A stretch of DNA of 64,000 nucleotides from Herbidospora sakaeratensis (GTDB lineage Bacteria > Actinomycetota > Actinomycetes > Streptosporangiales > Streptosporangiaceae). This document shows positions 25,743-35,214 of this stretch, piece by piece. Where the stretch lies: contig NZ_BBXC01000018.1 in the NCBI RefSeq assembly GCF_001570525.1, positions 133,950 to 197,949 on the forward strand. Reading direction: 5' to 3'. The first letter of the stretch is position 1. Each line of letters starts with the position of its first letter. The notes below the pieces were generated by a model. It did not search any database. It had not been told where the DNA came from and saw only the letters and a list, made by a program, of their open reading frames with translations. A program made the position numbers and the translations under genes.

Positions 25743-26857
25743 ACCGCCTCCAGCCGGGACACCCACTTGGTCTGCAGCACGCCGGGCCGGTTCGGGGCGA
25801 TGATCCGCGCCGGGTAGCCGTGGTCGAGCGAGAGCACCTCGTCGTTGAGGCGCAGCGCGAGCAGGGTGGACGGGTCGTCGGCGTACTGGGCGGGCATCTC
25901 CATGACCCGGTAGTAGCCCCAGACCTCCAGCGACTCCACCCGCACGGCGGTGCCGGGCGGCGCGCCCGCGCGGGCCAGCAGGTCGCGGATCGGCACCCCG
26001 CTCCACCACGCGTCGGCGCTCCAGCCCTCGACGCAGGCGATCGGGAGCCGCACCCGCCGCTGCGGCAGCGCTTCGAGCTCGGCCAGGGTGATGCGGTAGG
26101 GCTTCGGCCCGGCGACCTCCAGCGCCCAGCCCTCGGACGAGGCGTAGGTGACCTGCGCGGCGGCGGCCGTGCGGTTGATCGGCATGCCCTGGGTCGCGAC
26201 GTCCGGGCTGCGCGGCGCGAGCAGGTCGAAGCCCCGCAGCGCCGACAGCGACTGCCCGACCGTGGTCAGCGTGACCGCGCCCACGGCCGCGCCGACCCCC
26301 GCGAGCAGGGCCCGCCGGTCGGCCGCGTCGACGTCGGCCTTCTTCTTCCGCCAGTTCTCCCTGATCAGCGGCGCCTTGACGGCCAGGTGCAGGAGCAGCG
26401 AACCGGCCACGATCCAGGCGACGGCGTAGTGGGTCTGGGTGAACGAGAACGGCCACGGATACCACTGGAGGATGTTGATCAGGCCGGTGAACAGCTCGAA
26501 CACGGTGGCCGCCACCAGCAGCGCGATCGACAGCCGCTCCACGAGATGGGGCAGCGACCGGAACGCCGGCCAGGTGAACAACCTCGGGTAGACCGCCCAC
26601 AACTTCGCCATCACCAGCACGATCGCCGCCAGCCCCGACGCGACGTGCAGCCCCTGCGTGAGGCGGTAGCCCCAGGCCGGCCGGACCGGCAGCAGGCCGG
26701 TCATCCAGCCCGGCGGATGCTGGAGCACGTGGCTGATCAGCCCGGTCAGGAAGCAGACCACGACGGCCGACCCGAGCCACCGGCCGATCGCGACAGCCGT
26801 CCGCGCGTCGTGCAACCGGCCCCTGAACTGCGGAAGCGTGGGATTCATGGATCCCAT
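25739..26857 (-). CDS. Membrane-anchored molybdopterin-dependent oxidoreductase (sulfite oxidase-type domain)
   Basis: A protein of about 372 residues. Four or five membrane helices (residues 25-165) with His residues suitable for haem (GLISHVLQH, GLHVASG, THYAVAW, LLLHLAVK) resemble a cytochrome b561-like anchor. The C-terminal half is an oxidoreductase molybdopterin-binding fold: ITLAELEALPQRRVRLPIACVEGWSADAWWSG with the putative Mo-ligand Cys, then DHGYPARIIAPNRPGVLQTKWV. The electron path may run from the Mo site to the quinone pool. Start uncertain: Met at 26857 or 26848. Confidence 0.85.
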   Translation of the reverse strand: MGSMNPTLPQFRGRLHDARTAVAIGRWLGSAVVVCFLTGLISHVLQHPPGWMTGLLPVRPAWGYRLTQGLHVASGLAAIVLVMAKLWAVYPRLFTWPAFRSLPHLVERLSIALLVAATVFELFTGLINILQWYPWPFSFTQTHYAVAWIVAGSLLLHLAVKAPLIRENWRKKKADVDAADRRALLAGVGAAVGAVTLTTVGQSLSALRGFDLLAPRSPDVATQGMPINRTAAAAQVTYASSEGWALEVAGPKPYRITLAELEALPQRRVRLPIACVEGWSADAWWSGVPIRDLLARAGAPPGTAVRVESLEVWGYYRVMEMPAQYADDPSTLLALRLNDEVLSLDHGYPARIIAPNRPGVLQTKWVSRLEAV

Positions 26858-26962
26858 GCAATCGTGCCGGAGGCCCATAGGCGGGGCTACGACACCTTAC
26901 GAATCACGGACGTCCGGCCCGGCGGCCGGTTCCCGGGCCCGCATCGCTGAGACCCTGACCTG

Positions 26963-28270
26963 GTGAAACTCACCGTCGCCCTGCTGACCGCCCTGGTGGC
27001 CGCGCTGGCCGTCGCCGTCACCCGCCGCGGCCAGCTGGCCGACCCCGCCGGGCTGATCGGCTGGTACGCGGTCTGCTGGGCGCTGTTCGCGGCGGCGGCG
27101 TGGTCGCTGCGGCGGGTGCCACCGGGGCGGGCGGCCGCGCTGGTGGTGGCGGGCGGGCTCGTGGCAGGCGCCGTCGGGCTGCTGGACGTCCCGCGCACCA
27201 GCACCGACTCCTACCGCTACGCCTGGGACGGGCGGGTCCAGGCGGCAGGCGTCTCGCCCTATGACCACCCGCCGATCGCCGAGGAGCTGGCCGGGCTGCG
27301 CGACGACTGGTTGTTCCTCGACGGCCCCGTGTGCGAGACGGCCTACATGTCGTGGTTGTGGGGCGGCGGCTGCACCCGCATCAACCGGCCGAGGGTGCCG
27401 ACCATCTATCCCCCGGTGTCGGAGGCGTACTTCCTGGCCGTGCACACCCTGTCGCCGCCGGGTTCCCGGCACAAGCCGCTGCAGGCGGGCGGCCTGCTGC
27501 TGGCGATGGCGACCACGTTGCTGCTGGTGCGGCTGGCCGGGCCCCGGGGGGCGTGCCTGTGGGCGTGGTGCCCGGCGGTGCCGATCGAGGCGGTCAACAA
27601 CGCCCACGCCGACGCGCTGTCGGTGTTCCTGGCGGTCGGCGCGCTCGGCCTGCTGACCCGGCGGCGCGCCGCCGGGGGCGCGCTGCTCGGCGGGGCCGTC
27701 GCCGCGAAGTTCCTGCCCGCCGTCCTGCTTCCCGGGGCGCTTTCGGGTGTACGCCGCCCGCGCGACGCCATGACCGTCCTGGGGCCCGCCCTGCTGGTGG
27801 CGGTCCTCGCCTATCTCCCCTACGTGCTGACGTCGAAGGCGTCGGTGTTCGGCTACCTGGGCGGTTACGCGTCGGAGGAGGGCTACGCGGCCGGGTCGGA
27901 CGGGCGGTACGGGCTGGTCCGGCTGCTGGTGCCCGACGTCTGGGCGTTGCCGGTGGTCGTGCTGCTGCTGGGGGCCGTGGCGGCGTACACCATCTGGAGG
28001 GGCGACCCCGCGCGGCCCTGGCAGGGCGGGCTGGTCGTGACCGGCGTCGCGTTCCTGCTGCTCACGCCCGGCTACTCCTGGTACGCCCTGCTGCTGGTCG
28101 CCCTGGTCGCCCTCGACGGGCGCTGGGAGTGGCTCGGCGTGGCCGCCGCCGGGGCCGTGGCCTACGTGACCGGCCTCGGCGTGGCCGCCTACGCGCTGGC
28201 CGCGCTGACGGTGCTCGTCGGCTGGTCGGTGCGGACCCGGGCCCGCACCGACCCCGCCCTTACCTACTGA
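26963..28270 (+). CDS. GT87/DUF2029-type polyprenol-phosphate-sugar transferase
   Basis: A 435-residue protein with about ten membrane helices. The first extracellular loop holds STDSYRYAWDGRVQAAGVSPYDHPP, whose acidic residues match the catalytic loop of lipid-linked mannosyltransferases, and TIYPPVSEAYF follows. Such enzymes take mannose or another sugar from polyprenyl phosphate outside the membrane, which fits the GT2 at 23457 as donor synthase. GTG start at 26963 without a clear RBS. Divergent from the molybdopterin oxidoreductase. Confidence 0.83.
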   Translation: MKLTVALLTALVAALAVAVTRRGQLADPAGLIGWYAVCWALFAAAAWSLRRVPPGRAAALVVAGGLVAGAVGLLDVPRTSTDSYRYAWDGRVQAAGVSPYDHPPIAEELAGLRDDWLFLDGPVCETAYMSWLWGGGCTRINRPRVPTIYPPVSEAYFLAVHTLSPPGSRHKPLQAGGLLLAMATTLLLVRLAGPRGACLWAWCPAVPIEAVNNAHADALSVFLAVGALGLLTRRRAAGGALLGGAVAAKFLPAVLLPGALSGVRRPRDAMTVLGPALLVAVLAYLPYVLTSKASVFGYLGGYASEEGYAAGSDGRYGLVRLLVPDVWALPVVVLLLGAVAAYTIWRGDPARPWQGGLVVTGVAFLLLTPGYSWYALLLVALVALDGRWEWLGVAAAGAVAYVTGLGVAAYALAALTVLVGWSVRTRARTDPALTY

Positions 28271-29094
28271 GCCAGCGCCTCCCGCAGCGACACGGGCGGC
28301 CGGCCGAGCAGCTTCGCCAGGTCGTCGCCCGAGGTCGCCAGGTTCCCTTCGGCGATCCCGAGGTCGATGCCGACCACGAAGTCGGCGACCTCGTCGGGCA
28401 GGCCCGCGCCCTTGAGGACCTCCCGGTACTGCTCGCCGGTCAGCGGCGCGTAGCCGACCGTTGTCCCGGTGACCTCGGTGACGACCTCGGCCAGGGTGGC
28501 CAGGGTGAAGACCTCGGCCGCCAGTTCGTACACCTGCCGCTCCGGCCCCTGGGTGAGCACCGCCGCGGCGGCGTCGGCGAGGTCGGCGCGGGCCGCCCCG
28601 CCGATCGGCCCGTCGCCGGCCGCCCCCGCGATCCCGTGTTCGAGGTAGGTCGGCAACTGGCCGGTGTAGACCTCGTAGTAGAAGCCGTTGCGCAGGAAGA
28701 CCGACCGCAGCCCCGACTCGGTCAGCAGCTTCTCGGTGGCCCGGTGGTCGTGGGCCAGGTCCATCGTGGAGGTGGCCGCGTTCAGGATGCTCGTGTACGC
28801 CACCAGCTCCACCCCCGCCTCGACGGCCGCCGCCACGACGTTGGCGTGCTGCGTGAGCCGCCGCCCCGGCTCCGACCCCGACACGAACAGCAGCTTGCCC
28901 GCCCCCGCGAAGGCGTCGCGCAGCGCGCCGGGGTCGTCGTAGTCGGCCTTCCGGATCTCCACGCCCAGGTCGGCGGCCTTCTCGATCTGGCGTCCGATCC
29001 CCCGGATCTCCCCGGCGGGCACGCCGCGGCGGATGAGGCTCTCGATGGCGAGCCGGCCGAAGGGTCCGGTGGCGCCGGTGACGACGTAGGTCAT
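28264..29094 (-). CDS. NmrA/QorB-like NAD(P)H-binding protein
   Basis: A 276-residue atypical SDR. VVTGATGPFGRLAIE gives the NADP-binding loop, KADYDDPGALRDAF and LLFVSGSEPGRR follow, and no YxxxK is present, as in QorB and NmrA proteins. QorB members reduce quinones. ATG at 29094 is preferred for GAGGGAG 4 bases upstream. It is divergent from a HxlR regulator, a common pairing in quinone/aldehyde stress response. Confidence 0.85.
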   Translation of the reverse strand: MTYVVTGATGPFGRLAIESLIRRGVPAGEIRGIGRQIEKAADLGVEIRKADYDDPGALRDAFAGAGKLLFVSGSEPGRRLTQHANVVAAAVEAGVELVAYTSILNAATSTMDLAHDHRATEKLLTESGLRSVFLRNGFYYEVYTGQLPTYLEHGIAGAAGDGPIGGAARADLADAAAAVLTQGPERQVYELAAEVFTLATLAEVVTEVTGTTVGYAPLTGEQYREVLKGAGLPDEVADFVVGIDLGIAEGNLATSGDDLAKLLGRPPVSLREALAQ

Positions 29095-29106
29095 CTCGCT
29101 CCCTCT

Positions 29107-29122
29107 CATTACGATGTAACGG
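29107..29122. promoter_or_regulatory. TTAC-GAT-GTAA palindrome between qorB-like and HxlR genes
   Basis: TTACGATGTAA at 29109-29119 is an 11-base near-perfect palindrome immediately upstream of the reductase RBS. It could be an operator for the divergent HxlR protein; the evidence is position and symmetry only. Confidence 0.35.
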
Positions 29123-29206
29123 AGGCAACAGGGCAGGTCAGGTCATGCTTCCCCATCGATAGCGGGCACCTTGAAGTGCAGTACTCACCTGGAGGATAGT
29201 GAGCAG

Positions 29207-29575
29207 GTGGACAGCCTGAGAGACTGCGCGAGCCGCCAGGTGCTCGACCGGATCGGCGACGCGTGGAGCGTGCTGATCGTGACCCACCTGCGCGGCGGCC
29301 CGCTGCGCTTCACCGAGTTGTCCCGCAAGATCGACGGCGTCACCCCGAAGATGCTCACCCAGACCCTGCGCGGCCTCGAACGCGACGGCCTGGTGACCCG
29401 CACCGTCCACGCGGTGGTGCCGCCCCGGGTCGACTACGAGCTGACCCCGCTCGGCCGCAGCCTCGAAGGCGTCGTCGACGCCATCACGGCCTGGGCCGAC
29501 ACGCACATCGGCGACGTCCTGACCGCCCGGGGTTCCTACGACTCGAAGCCGTCGACGGCGAAGAACCCGTCGTGA
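29207..29575 (+). CDS. HxlR-family transcriptional regulator
   Basis: A 122-residue winged-helix protein with the family start LRDCASRQVLDRIGDAWSVLIV, whose Cys is the usual redox or aldehyde sensor, and RFTELSRKIDGVTPKMLTQTLRGLERDGLVTR as the DNA-reading part. GTG at 29207 with GGAGGA about 10 bases upstream gives a family-length protein; a TTG at 29171 is possible. Probably represses the divergent reductase and itself. The last 40 bases overlap a lipoprotein gene on the other strand. Confidence 0.88.
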   Translation: MDSLRDCASRQVLDRIGDAWSVLIVTHLRGGPLRFTELSRKIDGVTPKMLTQTLRGLERDGLVTRTVHAVVPPRVDYELTPLGRSLEGVVDAITAWADTHIGDVLTARGSYDSKPSTAKNPS

Positions 29576-29988
29576 GCGCCACATCCGGTGGCGATTTCGG
29601 CCCCCGCGAGCCATGACCCGCCCTGCTTGAAGGCGTCGCCGTCGAGGATCTCGCCCTTCCCCGGCACCCGCACCCCGCGCCGCCCGTCCGCCGCGCGGAC
29701 GGGCGTGGTGTCCTTCGGCCAGACGGGCACGACGGTCTTGTCGCGGGTCACCGCGACGAGGCACGACTCGTTCTCCAGCCACGTCAGGCGGGCTTTCAGC
29801 GAACCCAGATTCGCCGGTTCCAGGTCGTGGACGACAATGGCCGGATCGGAGCCGATATGGCAGAAGAACGACGTACACGAAAGCGCTGAATTCGGGCGCT
29901 CTATGGGCGCTTCCACGGCGGAATCAGCGGCGCTACAGGCCGAGATGCCCATGACGCAGGCGAATGCGACAATTGTTGTCGGCCTCAT
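29536..29988 (-). CDS. Small lipoprotein of unknown function
   Basis: A 150-residue protein with a signal peptide and lipobox (VMGISAC, Cys17), so it is lipid-anchored outside. Four further cysteines (CTSFFC, SCLVAV, TGCG) could form disulfides. No recognised domain. GGGGGGCG precedes the ATG at 29988. Confidence 0.7.
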   Translation of the reverse strand: MRPTTIVAFACVMGISACSAADSAVEAPIERPNSALSCTSFFCHIGSDPAIVVHDLEPANLGSLKARLTWLENESCLVAVTRDKTVVPVWPKDTTPVRAADGRRGVRVPGKGEILDGDAFKQGGSWLAGAEIATGCGAHDGFFAVDGFES

Positions 29989-30192
29989 GAAAGCGCCCCC
30001 CGACGGTTCGATTAGCGCCACCTTAACGGGCGGCGCGTCGAATGCGGCCGATATCCAAAGCAGGCCGTGACACGGTGGTGGCTGACCGCAAAGGTCTCAA
30101 TTCCAGCATTCCGCGTGAAATACGGACGCCCACTGCTTACGCTCTGTCCGCACCGGATCGAGTGCACGGACCGGCAAGGGGCAGCGGAGTCC

Positions 30193-32082
30193 ATGAGTCC
30201 TCCAGGCGATTCAGCGCACGGCGCCAACCCCTGGTTGGCGCCGCTCTTCGCGCTGCTGGGCTCCCTCACCGAGGTCGCGCAGGCGGTGACCGGCGACGAG
30301 ATCGCCGCGCGCTGGCTCATTCGCGCCGCCGTCGCCGTCATCGTGCTCGGCGCGATCCGCCACGCGCTCCGGGGCCGGCTCGCCCGCTGGCGGCCGAGCT
30401 TCGGCGGCAGGCTCGCCACGGCGACCGCGTCCACGCGACGGCTGGGCTCGGCCCTCTGGCCCTGGTTGCGCATGCTCGCCATCGGCATCGCCGCCGGAGG
30501 CGCCGTGCTCGCCCTGTGGGTGCTGGCCTCGGCCGGGTGGCGGCTGCTCCAGGCGCATCTCGGACAGTGCCCGATGCCCCGGGAGATCATCGTCAGCGTG
30601 CCGTCGTACGACGTCGCCCGGTTCGAGGACCTGACGGACGCGTTCACCCGGGCCCGCGCCACGGGCCGGTGCGCCGGCACCCGGATGAAGGTCGTCGCCT
30701 CGCCGCCCATCGCCGGTCTGGCGGCCGCGTCACGCAACGGCTGGCGCACCCCCGACGGGCAACGGCTGATCGGCCCGCGGCCCGACCTGCTGGTCGTCGA
30801 GAGCCGGGAGATCGCGAACATGCTCGACGTGGCGACGGGGAACGGGCTCGTCGAGGACGTGGGGCAGATCGCGTACACGGAGATCGTGGTCGGGGTCACC
30901 GAACCCCTGCGCAACCAGGTCGAACGGGACACGCGGGGAGCCGGCCTCGAATCGGTGCTCCGGTTCTTCACCGAGGACGACCGCAACTTCGTCCGGCCCG
31001 ACCCGCTGATCAGCGGCGCGGGACTGCTGGCCACCGTCGGCCTCGACTCTCACCGCGTCTTTCCCGACCTCGAATCGGCCGAGGACCGGATGCGGACTCT
31101 GCCGGAGGAGATGGGCGACGCGTTCTGGAACGACCAGGCGAACCCCGTTTCCCTGCTGTGCAACCTGCAGCGCGATTTCGACCCCCGGCGGAACAACCTG
31201 CTGCGCCGGTCGGCGTTTCTGGCGCCCCGCCACCTGATCGAGGATTACAACCGCCGCACCGCGCGATTCTGCGCCGAGGGCGACCGGGGCGACGGCCGGT
31301 TGTGGATTCCCGAGATCCCGCCGCTGGCCGTTCTCGACTATCACGCGATCAGGCTCGCCTGGCCCGATCGCGACAGCCCCGAACGGGTCACGGTGGTGCA
31401 CGACCTGGCCGACTGGTTGCGAACGCAGGACGTGCTGCCCGGAAGCGAACCCCGGCGGCAGGCCGCCAAGGCCCGGCCGACCGGCGCGGCCGGCGAACTG
31501 GCCCGCGCGATCGAGACGATCAGAGGACGGGAACAGCGGCTCGACGTGGCCCTGGTGCTCGACGGGTCGGGCTCGATGCAGCGGCACCTGCCGGTGGCGG
31601 TGCGGTCGGTCAAGGAGATCGTCGACGCGCTGCGGCCCACCGACCAGGTCTCCGTGGACATCGCGCGCCGGCCCTCGCGCCAGGGACCGCCGCAGGTCTA
31701 CCCGGCCTACCCCCTCGACACCGTCGGCGCGCAGGGCGAACAGGTCGTGCAGTACCTGGGCCAGTGGACCCCGCGCGACTGGGACCTCGACGTGGCCGAG
31801 ACCATCGCGCGCATGAGGAACCGGACCATGCACGTGCTGGTGATCGTGACCGACACCAGCATGGGCAAGCAGGCCGATCTGCGGCGCATCACCGCCGAGG
31901 TCATCGGCAACGCCGCCGAGATCCCGAGCGACGCGCCCGTCTACATCGTCAACACCGGCGACGACGACTGCCCGCCCGCGCTGCGTCCCGACGCCGGCCT
32001 CGGCGACAGCGGCGCCTTCTGCGTCGACGCCGCCGGCCTCGACGTCACCACGGCCCTCGACCGGCTCAGGGAGCCCTCATGA
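30193..32082 (+). CDS. Membrane protein with binding-protein-like region and VWA domain
   Basis: A 629-residue protein. Membrane segments lie near residues 45-65 and 93-115 (IGIAAGGAVLALWVLASAGW). The next part, from EIIVSVPSYDVARFEDLTDAF to the middle, resembles an extracellular solute-binding fold. A von Willebrand A domain begins near residue 450 with the MIDAS motif VLDGSGSMQ and ends TDTSMGKQ...NTGDDD. VWA domains bind proteins through a metal ion. The gene overlaps the next by ATGA. I know of no assigned function for this pair. Confidence 0.75.
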   Translation: MSPPGDSAHGANPWLAPLFALLGSLTEVAQAVTGDEIAARWLIRAAVAVIVLGAIRHALRGRLARWRPSFGGRLATATASTRRLGSALWPWLRMLAIGIAAGGAVLALWVLASAGWRLLQAHLGQCPMPREIIVSVPSYDVARFEDLTDAFTRARATGRCAGTRMKVVASPPIAGLAAASRNGWRTPDGQRLIGPRPDLLVVESREIANMLDVATGNGLVEDVGQIAYTEIVVGVTEPLRNQVERDTRGAGLESVLRFFTEDDRNFVRPDPLISGAGLLATVGLDSHRVFPDLESAEDRMRTLPEEMGDAFWNDQANPVSLLCNLQRDFDPRRNNLLRRSAFLAPRHLIEDYNRRTARFCAEGDRGDGRLWIPEIPPLAVLDYHAIRLAWPDRDSPERVTVVHDLADWLRTQDVLPGSEPRRQAAKARPTGAAGELARAIETIRGREQRLDVALVLDGSGSMQRHLPVAVRSVKEIVDALRPTDQVSVDIARRPSRQGPPQVYPAYPLDTVGAQGEQVVQYLGQWTPRDWDLDVAETIARMRNRTMHVLVIVTDTSMGKQADLRRITAEVIGNAAEIPSDAPVYIVNTGDDDCPPALRPDAGLGDSGAFCVDAAGLDVTTALDRLREPS

Positions 32083-33434
32083 CCGGCCGCCGACGGCTGC
32101 TCTGGCCGTTGATCATCGGGTTCCTGGTCCCCCTCGCCTTCGGCTGGTCGAGCCTGACCTCGGCCCCCGCCCCCGATTGCGAAGGCGACCCCAACGAGGT
32201 GATCGTGGGCGCGGGCTACGACGACAGCATGGACCGCTCACAACGAAGCGTGGTCGACGCCTGGAACGAGAACGGCTACCGGGCGCGGTTCGTCGAGATC
32301 TCCCGGATCCCCGACGACGCCAGAGCCGAGATGGCCGCCACCGACCCCGACGGCGGCTGCCCCTACGACGTCCTCGTCCAGGACGTCGCGCATCTGGCCG
32401 AATCCGTGGAGAAGGGCACGGCCTCCCCCGTCGAACTGCCCCGCCCGGCCGCCGAGTTCATGGCCAGATCGGTCGCCGCCGGCCAGATCGCCGGAGTGCA
32501 GTACGGCGTCCCGTTCGCCGCCGACGTCCCCCTCGCCTACGCGATGGGCCCGGCCGACGCCCTCATCGCACGCATCTGGGGCGACGACCGGTCGGCCGCG
32601 AAACCCCCGGGCCAGGCGCTGACCCAGCTGACGAACTACGAGGGCGCGATGGTCAACCTCATCGAGGCGATCGGCCCCGAGGTCGTGCCGCTGCTCTCCG
32701 ACCCGGGCGCCATGCCCGACGGCGCGACACTGCACCGGATCGTCGGCCCCCGCCTGGAGTCGTGGCGGACCGCGCTGACGACCGGCCTGATCGACGGCGA
32801 CTCCACCGCCCACTCCGAGAGCCGCACCCTGCAGGCCTTCCGCGCCGCCTCCCGGTCGGCCCCGGTGGTCATGCGCCACTGGCCGTCGGTCTTCCGCGCC
32901 CTGTGGCTCGACCGCCGCTTCCGCGACGCCGACGGCAAGCTCACCTTCTCCTACCGCCCGCTCCCCCGGGGCGGCGTCCTCGGCGGCTCACTGCTGGTCA
33001 TCTCCCCGAAGGCCCGCAACCGCGCCGCCGCCGAACGCCTGGTCGACCATCTGACGCAACCGGCGGTCCAGGCGAAACTGTTCGCCTGCGGCAGCTACGC
33101 GCCGGTCCTGGGCGCCGCCTACGAGGTGAGCGCCTACGAGACCCGCCGGTACACCGAGGCGCTGACCTGCCTGCGCGGCGACTCGGAGCAGCCCGACACC
33201 CTGGTCGCCGAGTTCGACGACTTCGCCACCACCGTGCGCCGAGCCATGGACGACGCCCTGCTGCGCCCGCAGATCCCCTACTACAGCCGCCTGAGCGAAG
33301 TGTTCCGCACCTGCGCGCTGACGGTCCTGCTCTCGGGCGGCCCCCGTGACCTCGCCTTCTACGACGCGTTCGCCGAGCGCCTCCGGGCCGCGGCGGCGGG
33401 GCGGCTGCCCGAGGAGAACTCGGCCTGCGGCTAG
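32079..33434 (+). CDS. Exported solute-binding-protein-like partner of the VWA protein
   Basis: A 451-residue protein with an N-terminal helix ([18 protein letters not shown]) acting as signal anchor. The body looks like a family 1-type substrate-binding protein ([75 protein letters not shown]) but no permease or ATPase gene is nearby. Coupled by ATGA to the VWA gene, with which it probably forms a surface complex. Confidence 0.75.
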   Translation: MTGRRRLLWPLIIGFLVPLAFGWSSLTSAPAPDCEGDPNEVIVGAGYDDSMDRSQRSVVDAWNENGYRARFVEISRIPDDARAEMAATDPDGGCPYDVLVQDVAHLAESVEKGTASPVELPRPAAEFMARSVAAGQIAGVQYGVPFAADVPLAYAMGPADALIARIWGDDRSAAKPPGQALTQLTNYEGAMVNLIEAIGPEVVPLLSDPGAMPDGATLHRIVGPRLESWRTALTTGLIDGDSTAHSESRTLQAFRAASRSAPVVMRHWPSVFRALWLDRRFRDADGKLTFSYRPLPRGGVLGGSLLVISPKARNRAAAERLVDHLTQPAVQAKLFACGSYAPVLGAAYEVSAYETRRYTEALTCLRGDSEQPDTLVAEFDDFATTVRRAMDDALLRPQIPYYSRLSEVFRTCALTVLLSGGPRDLAFYDAFAERLRAAAAGRLPEENSACG

Positions 33435-33814
33435 TGCGCGATCATGACCCCGGCTGGCTGGCGCTCAAGGACGCCCCGCTCGTGTTGTGCGCGAGTTTCG
33501 TCGTGGCGGAGGCGACGGCCCGGCTGCTGCGCGGCCGCGACGACGTCACCTTCGTGGTCACCGGCGAGGACGGCCGGGCCGACGAGGATTTGGCGTGCGC
33601 GCAGTACCTCGCCCGCAGAGCCGTCGAGGCCGAGACCGACGCCGCCGGATTCCTCCAGCGGGCAGGCCGATCGCGGGCCGCCGCCGAACTGGCGGAGGGG
33701 GTGCGGCAGGGGGTGCATCCCGACGACGTCACCCTCTGCCTGGAACTCGACCGGTTCCCCTTCGCGATGACCGCGAGCACGGAGGACGGGCTCACGGTCC
33801 TGCGCCGTCAGTGA
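33434..33814 (+). pseudogene. Truncated 2-phosphosulfolactate phosphatase (ComB) family remnant
   Basis: A 126-residue frame that matches only the C-terminal part of ComB-family proteins, which are normally about twice as long: [61 protein letters not shown]. The N-terminal catalytic part is absent; the first residues (GWLALKDAP) look like an internal family segment joined directly to the C-terminal part, as after an in-frame deletion. GTG overlaps the upstream stop by one base (TAGTG). A functional phosphatase is unlikely. Confidence 0.6.
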
Positions 33815-35178
33815 TGGAAGCCCATCGCCTTCATGTCCCGGTGCATCGGATGGGGCTGCGCCTCCAGGTCGGGCAGCACCCGCTCCAGATCCGCCAGCAG
33901 CAGATCGGCCAGGTCATGGGTGAACCCGTTCCGCACCACGATCCGCAGCACCGCCAGATCCTCCCGGTCCTTCGGGAACGTGTACGCCGGCACCAGCCAC
34001 CCCCGCTCCCGCAGCCGCCGCGACACGTCGAACACGTCGAAGGCCGTCACGGAGTCGGCCGTCGTGAACGCGAACACCGGCAACTCGTCGCCCCGGGAGA
34101 TGAGCCGGAACACCCCCAGCTCGCCGATCTTCCGCGACAGGTGGGTGGCCACCGCGCGTGAGATCCCCTGGACCTCCTGGTACCCCTGCCGCCCGAGCCG
34201 CAGGAAGTTGTAGTACTGCGCCACCACTTCGGCCCCGGGCCGGGAGAAGTTCAGGGCGAAGGTCGGCATGTCCCCGCCGAGGTAGTTGACCCGGAAGATC
34301 AGCTCCTCCGGCAGGCACGAGGTGTGCCGCCACAACACCCACCCCACCCCGGGATACACCAGCCCGTACTTGTGGCCCGACGTGTTGATCGAGGCCACCC
34401 GGGGCAGCCGGAAGTCCCAGACCAGCCCGGGGTCGAGGAAGGGCGCGATCATCGCCCCCGAGGCGCCGTCGACGTGCACGGGGATGTCCCAGCCGCGCGC
34501 GTCCTGGAGCGCGTCGAGCGCCCCGCAGATGTCGGCCACCGGCTCGTACGACCCGTCGAACGTCGACCCGAGGACCGCGACCACGCCGATGGTGTTCTCG
34601 TCGCAGTACTTCACCGCCTCCTCGGCGGTCAGGTGGAACCGCTCCCCCGACATGGGCACCAGCCGGGGCTCGACCTCCCAGTAGCGGCAGAACTTCTCCC
34701 AGCACACCTGGACGTTGGCCCCCATGACCAGGTTGGGTTTCCCGGGCCCCGACCAGCGGCGTTTCAGCGCCAGGCCGGCCAGCATGCACGCCTCGCTCGA
34801 ACCCGTCGTCGAGGTGCCGATCACGTCGGCGGGTGAGGGGGCGTTCCACAGGTCGGCCAGGATGCAGACGCAGCGCCGTTCGAACTCGGCCGTCTGCGGA
34901 TACTCGTCCTTGTCGATCATGTTCTTGTCGGCGCACTCGGCCATCAGCCGGGCGGCCTGCGGCTCCATCCACGTCGTCACGAACGTGGCCAGGTTGAGCC
35001 GGGCGTTCCCGTCGAGCATCAGTTCGTCGTGGACGAACTGCCACGCCGCCTCGGCGGGCACCGGTGTGTCGAAGAGCCGGTGGGTGGGGGCGGTCAGGTC
35101 GAGACCCAGCGCCGTGACCGGGTTGACCGATCGCGACGCCGGGTGCTTGTGGTGCGCGTGTCCGGAATGCAACGCCAT
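33808..35178 (-). CDS. gadB: Glutamate decarboxylase
   Basis: A 456-residue PLP enzyme that converts glutamate to GABA, consuming a proton. [19 protein letters not shown] and [13 protein letters not shown] hold cofactor-contacting residues, and the Schiff-base lysine is K270 in [14 protein letters not shown]. The length is full for the bacterial family. No antiporter gene is adjacent, so a role in GABA supply to the catabolic genes near 54 kb is as plausible as acid resistance. Confidence 0.94.
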   Translation of the reverse strand: MALHSGHAHHKHPASRSVNPVTALGLDLTAPTHRLFDTPVPAEAAWQFVHDELMLDGNARLNLATFVTTWMEPQAARLMAECADKNMIDKDEYPQTAEFERRCVCILADLWNAPSPADVIGTSTTGSSEACMLAGLALKRRWSGPGKPNLVMGANVQVCWEKFCRYWEVEPRLVPMSGERFHLTAEEAVKYCDENTIGVVAVLGSTFDGSYEPVADICGALDALQDARGWDIPVHVDGASGAMIAPFLDPGLVWDFRLPRVASINTSGHKYGLVYPGVGWVLWRHTSCLPEELIFRVNYLGGDMPTFALNFSRPGAEVVAQYYNFLRLGRQGYQEVQGISRAVATHLSRKIGELGVFRLISRGDELPVFAFTTADSVTAFDVFDVSRRLRERGWLVPAYTFPKDREDLAVLRIVVRNGFTHDLADLLLADLERVLPDLEAQPHPMHRDMKAMGFHH

Positions 35179-35214
35179 GCTCGATGTCTATCAGTCACCG
35201 AGCCGTCACACGGG

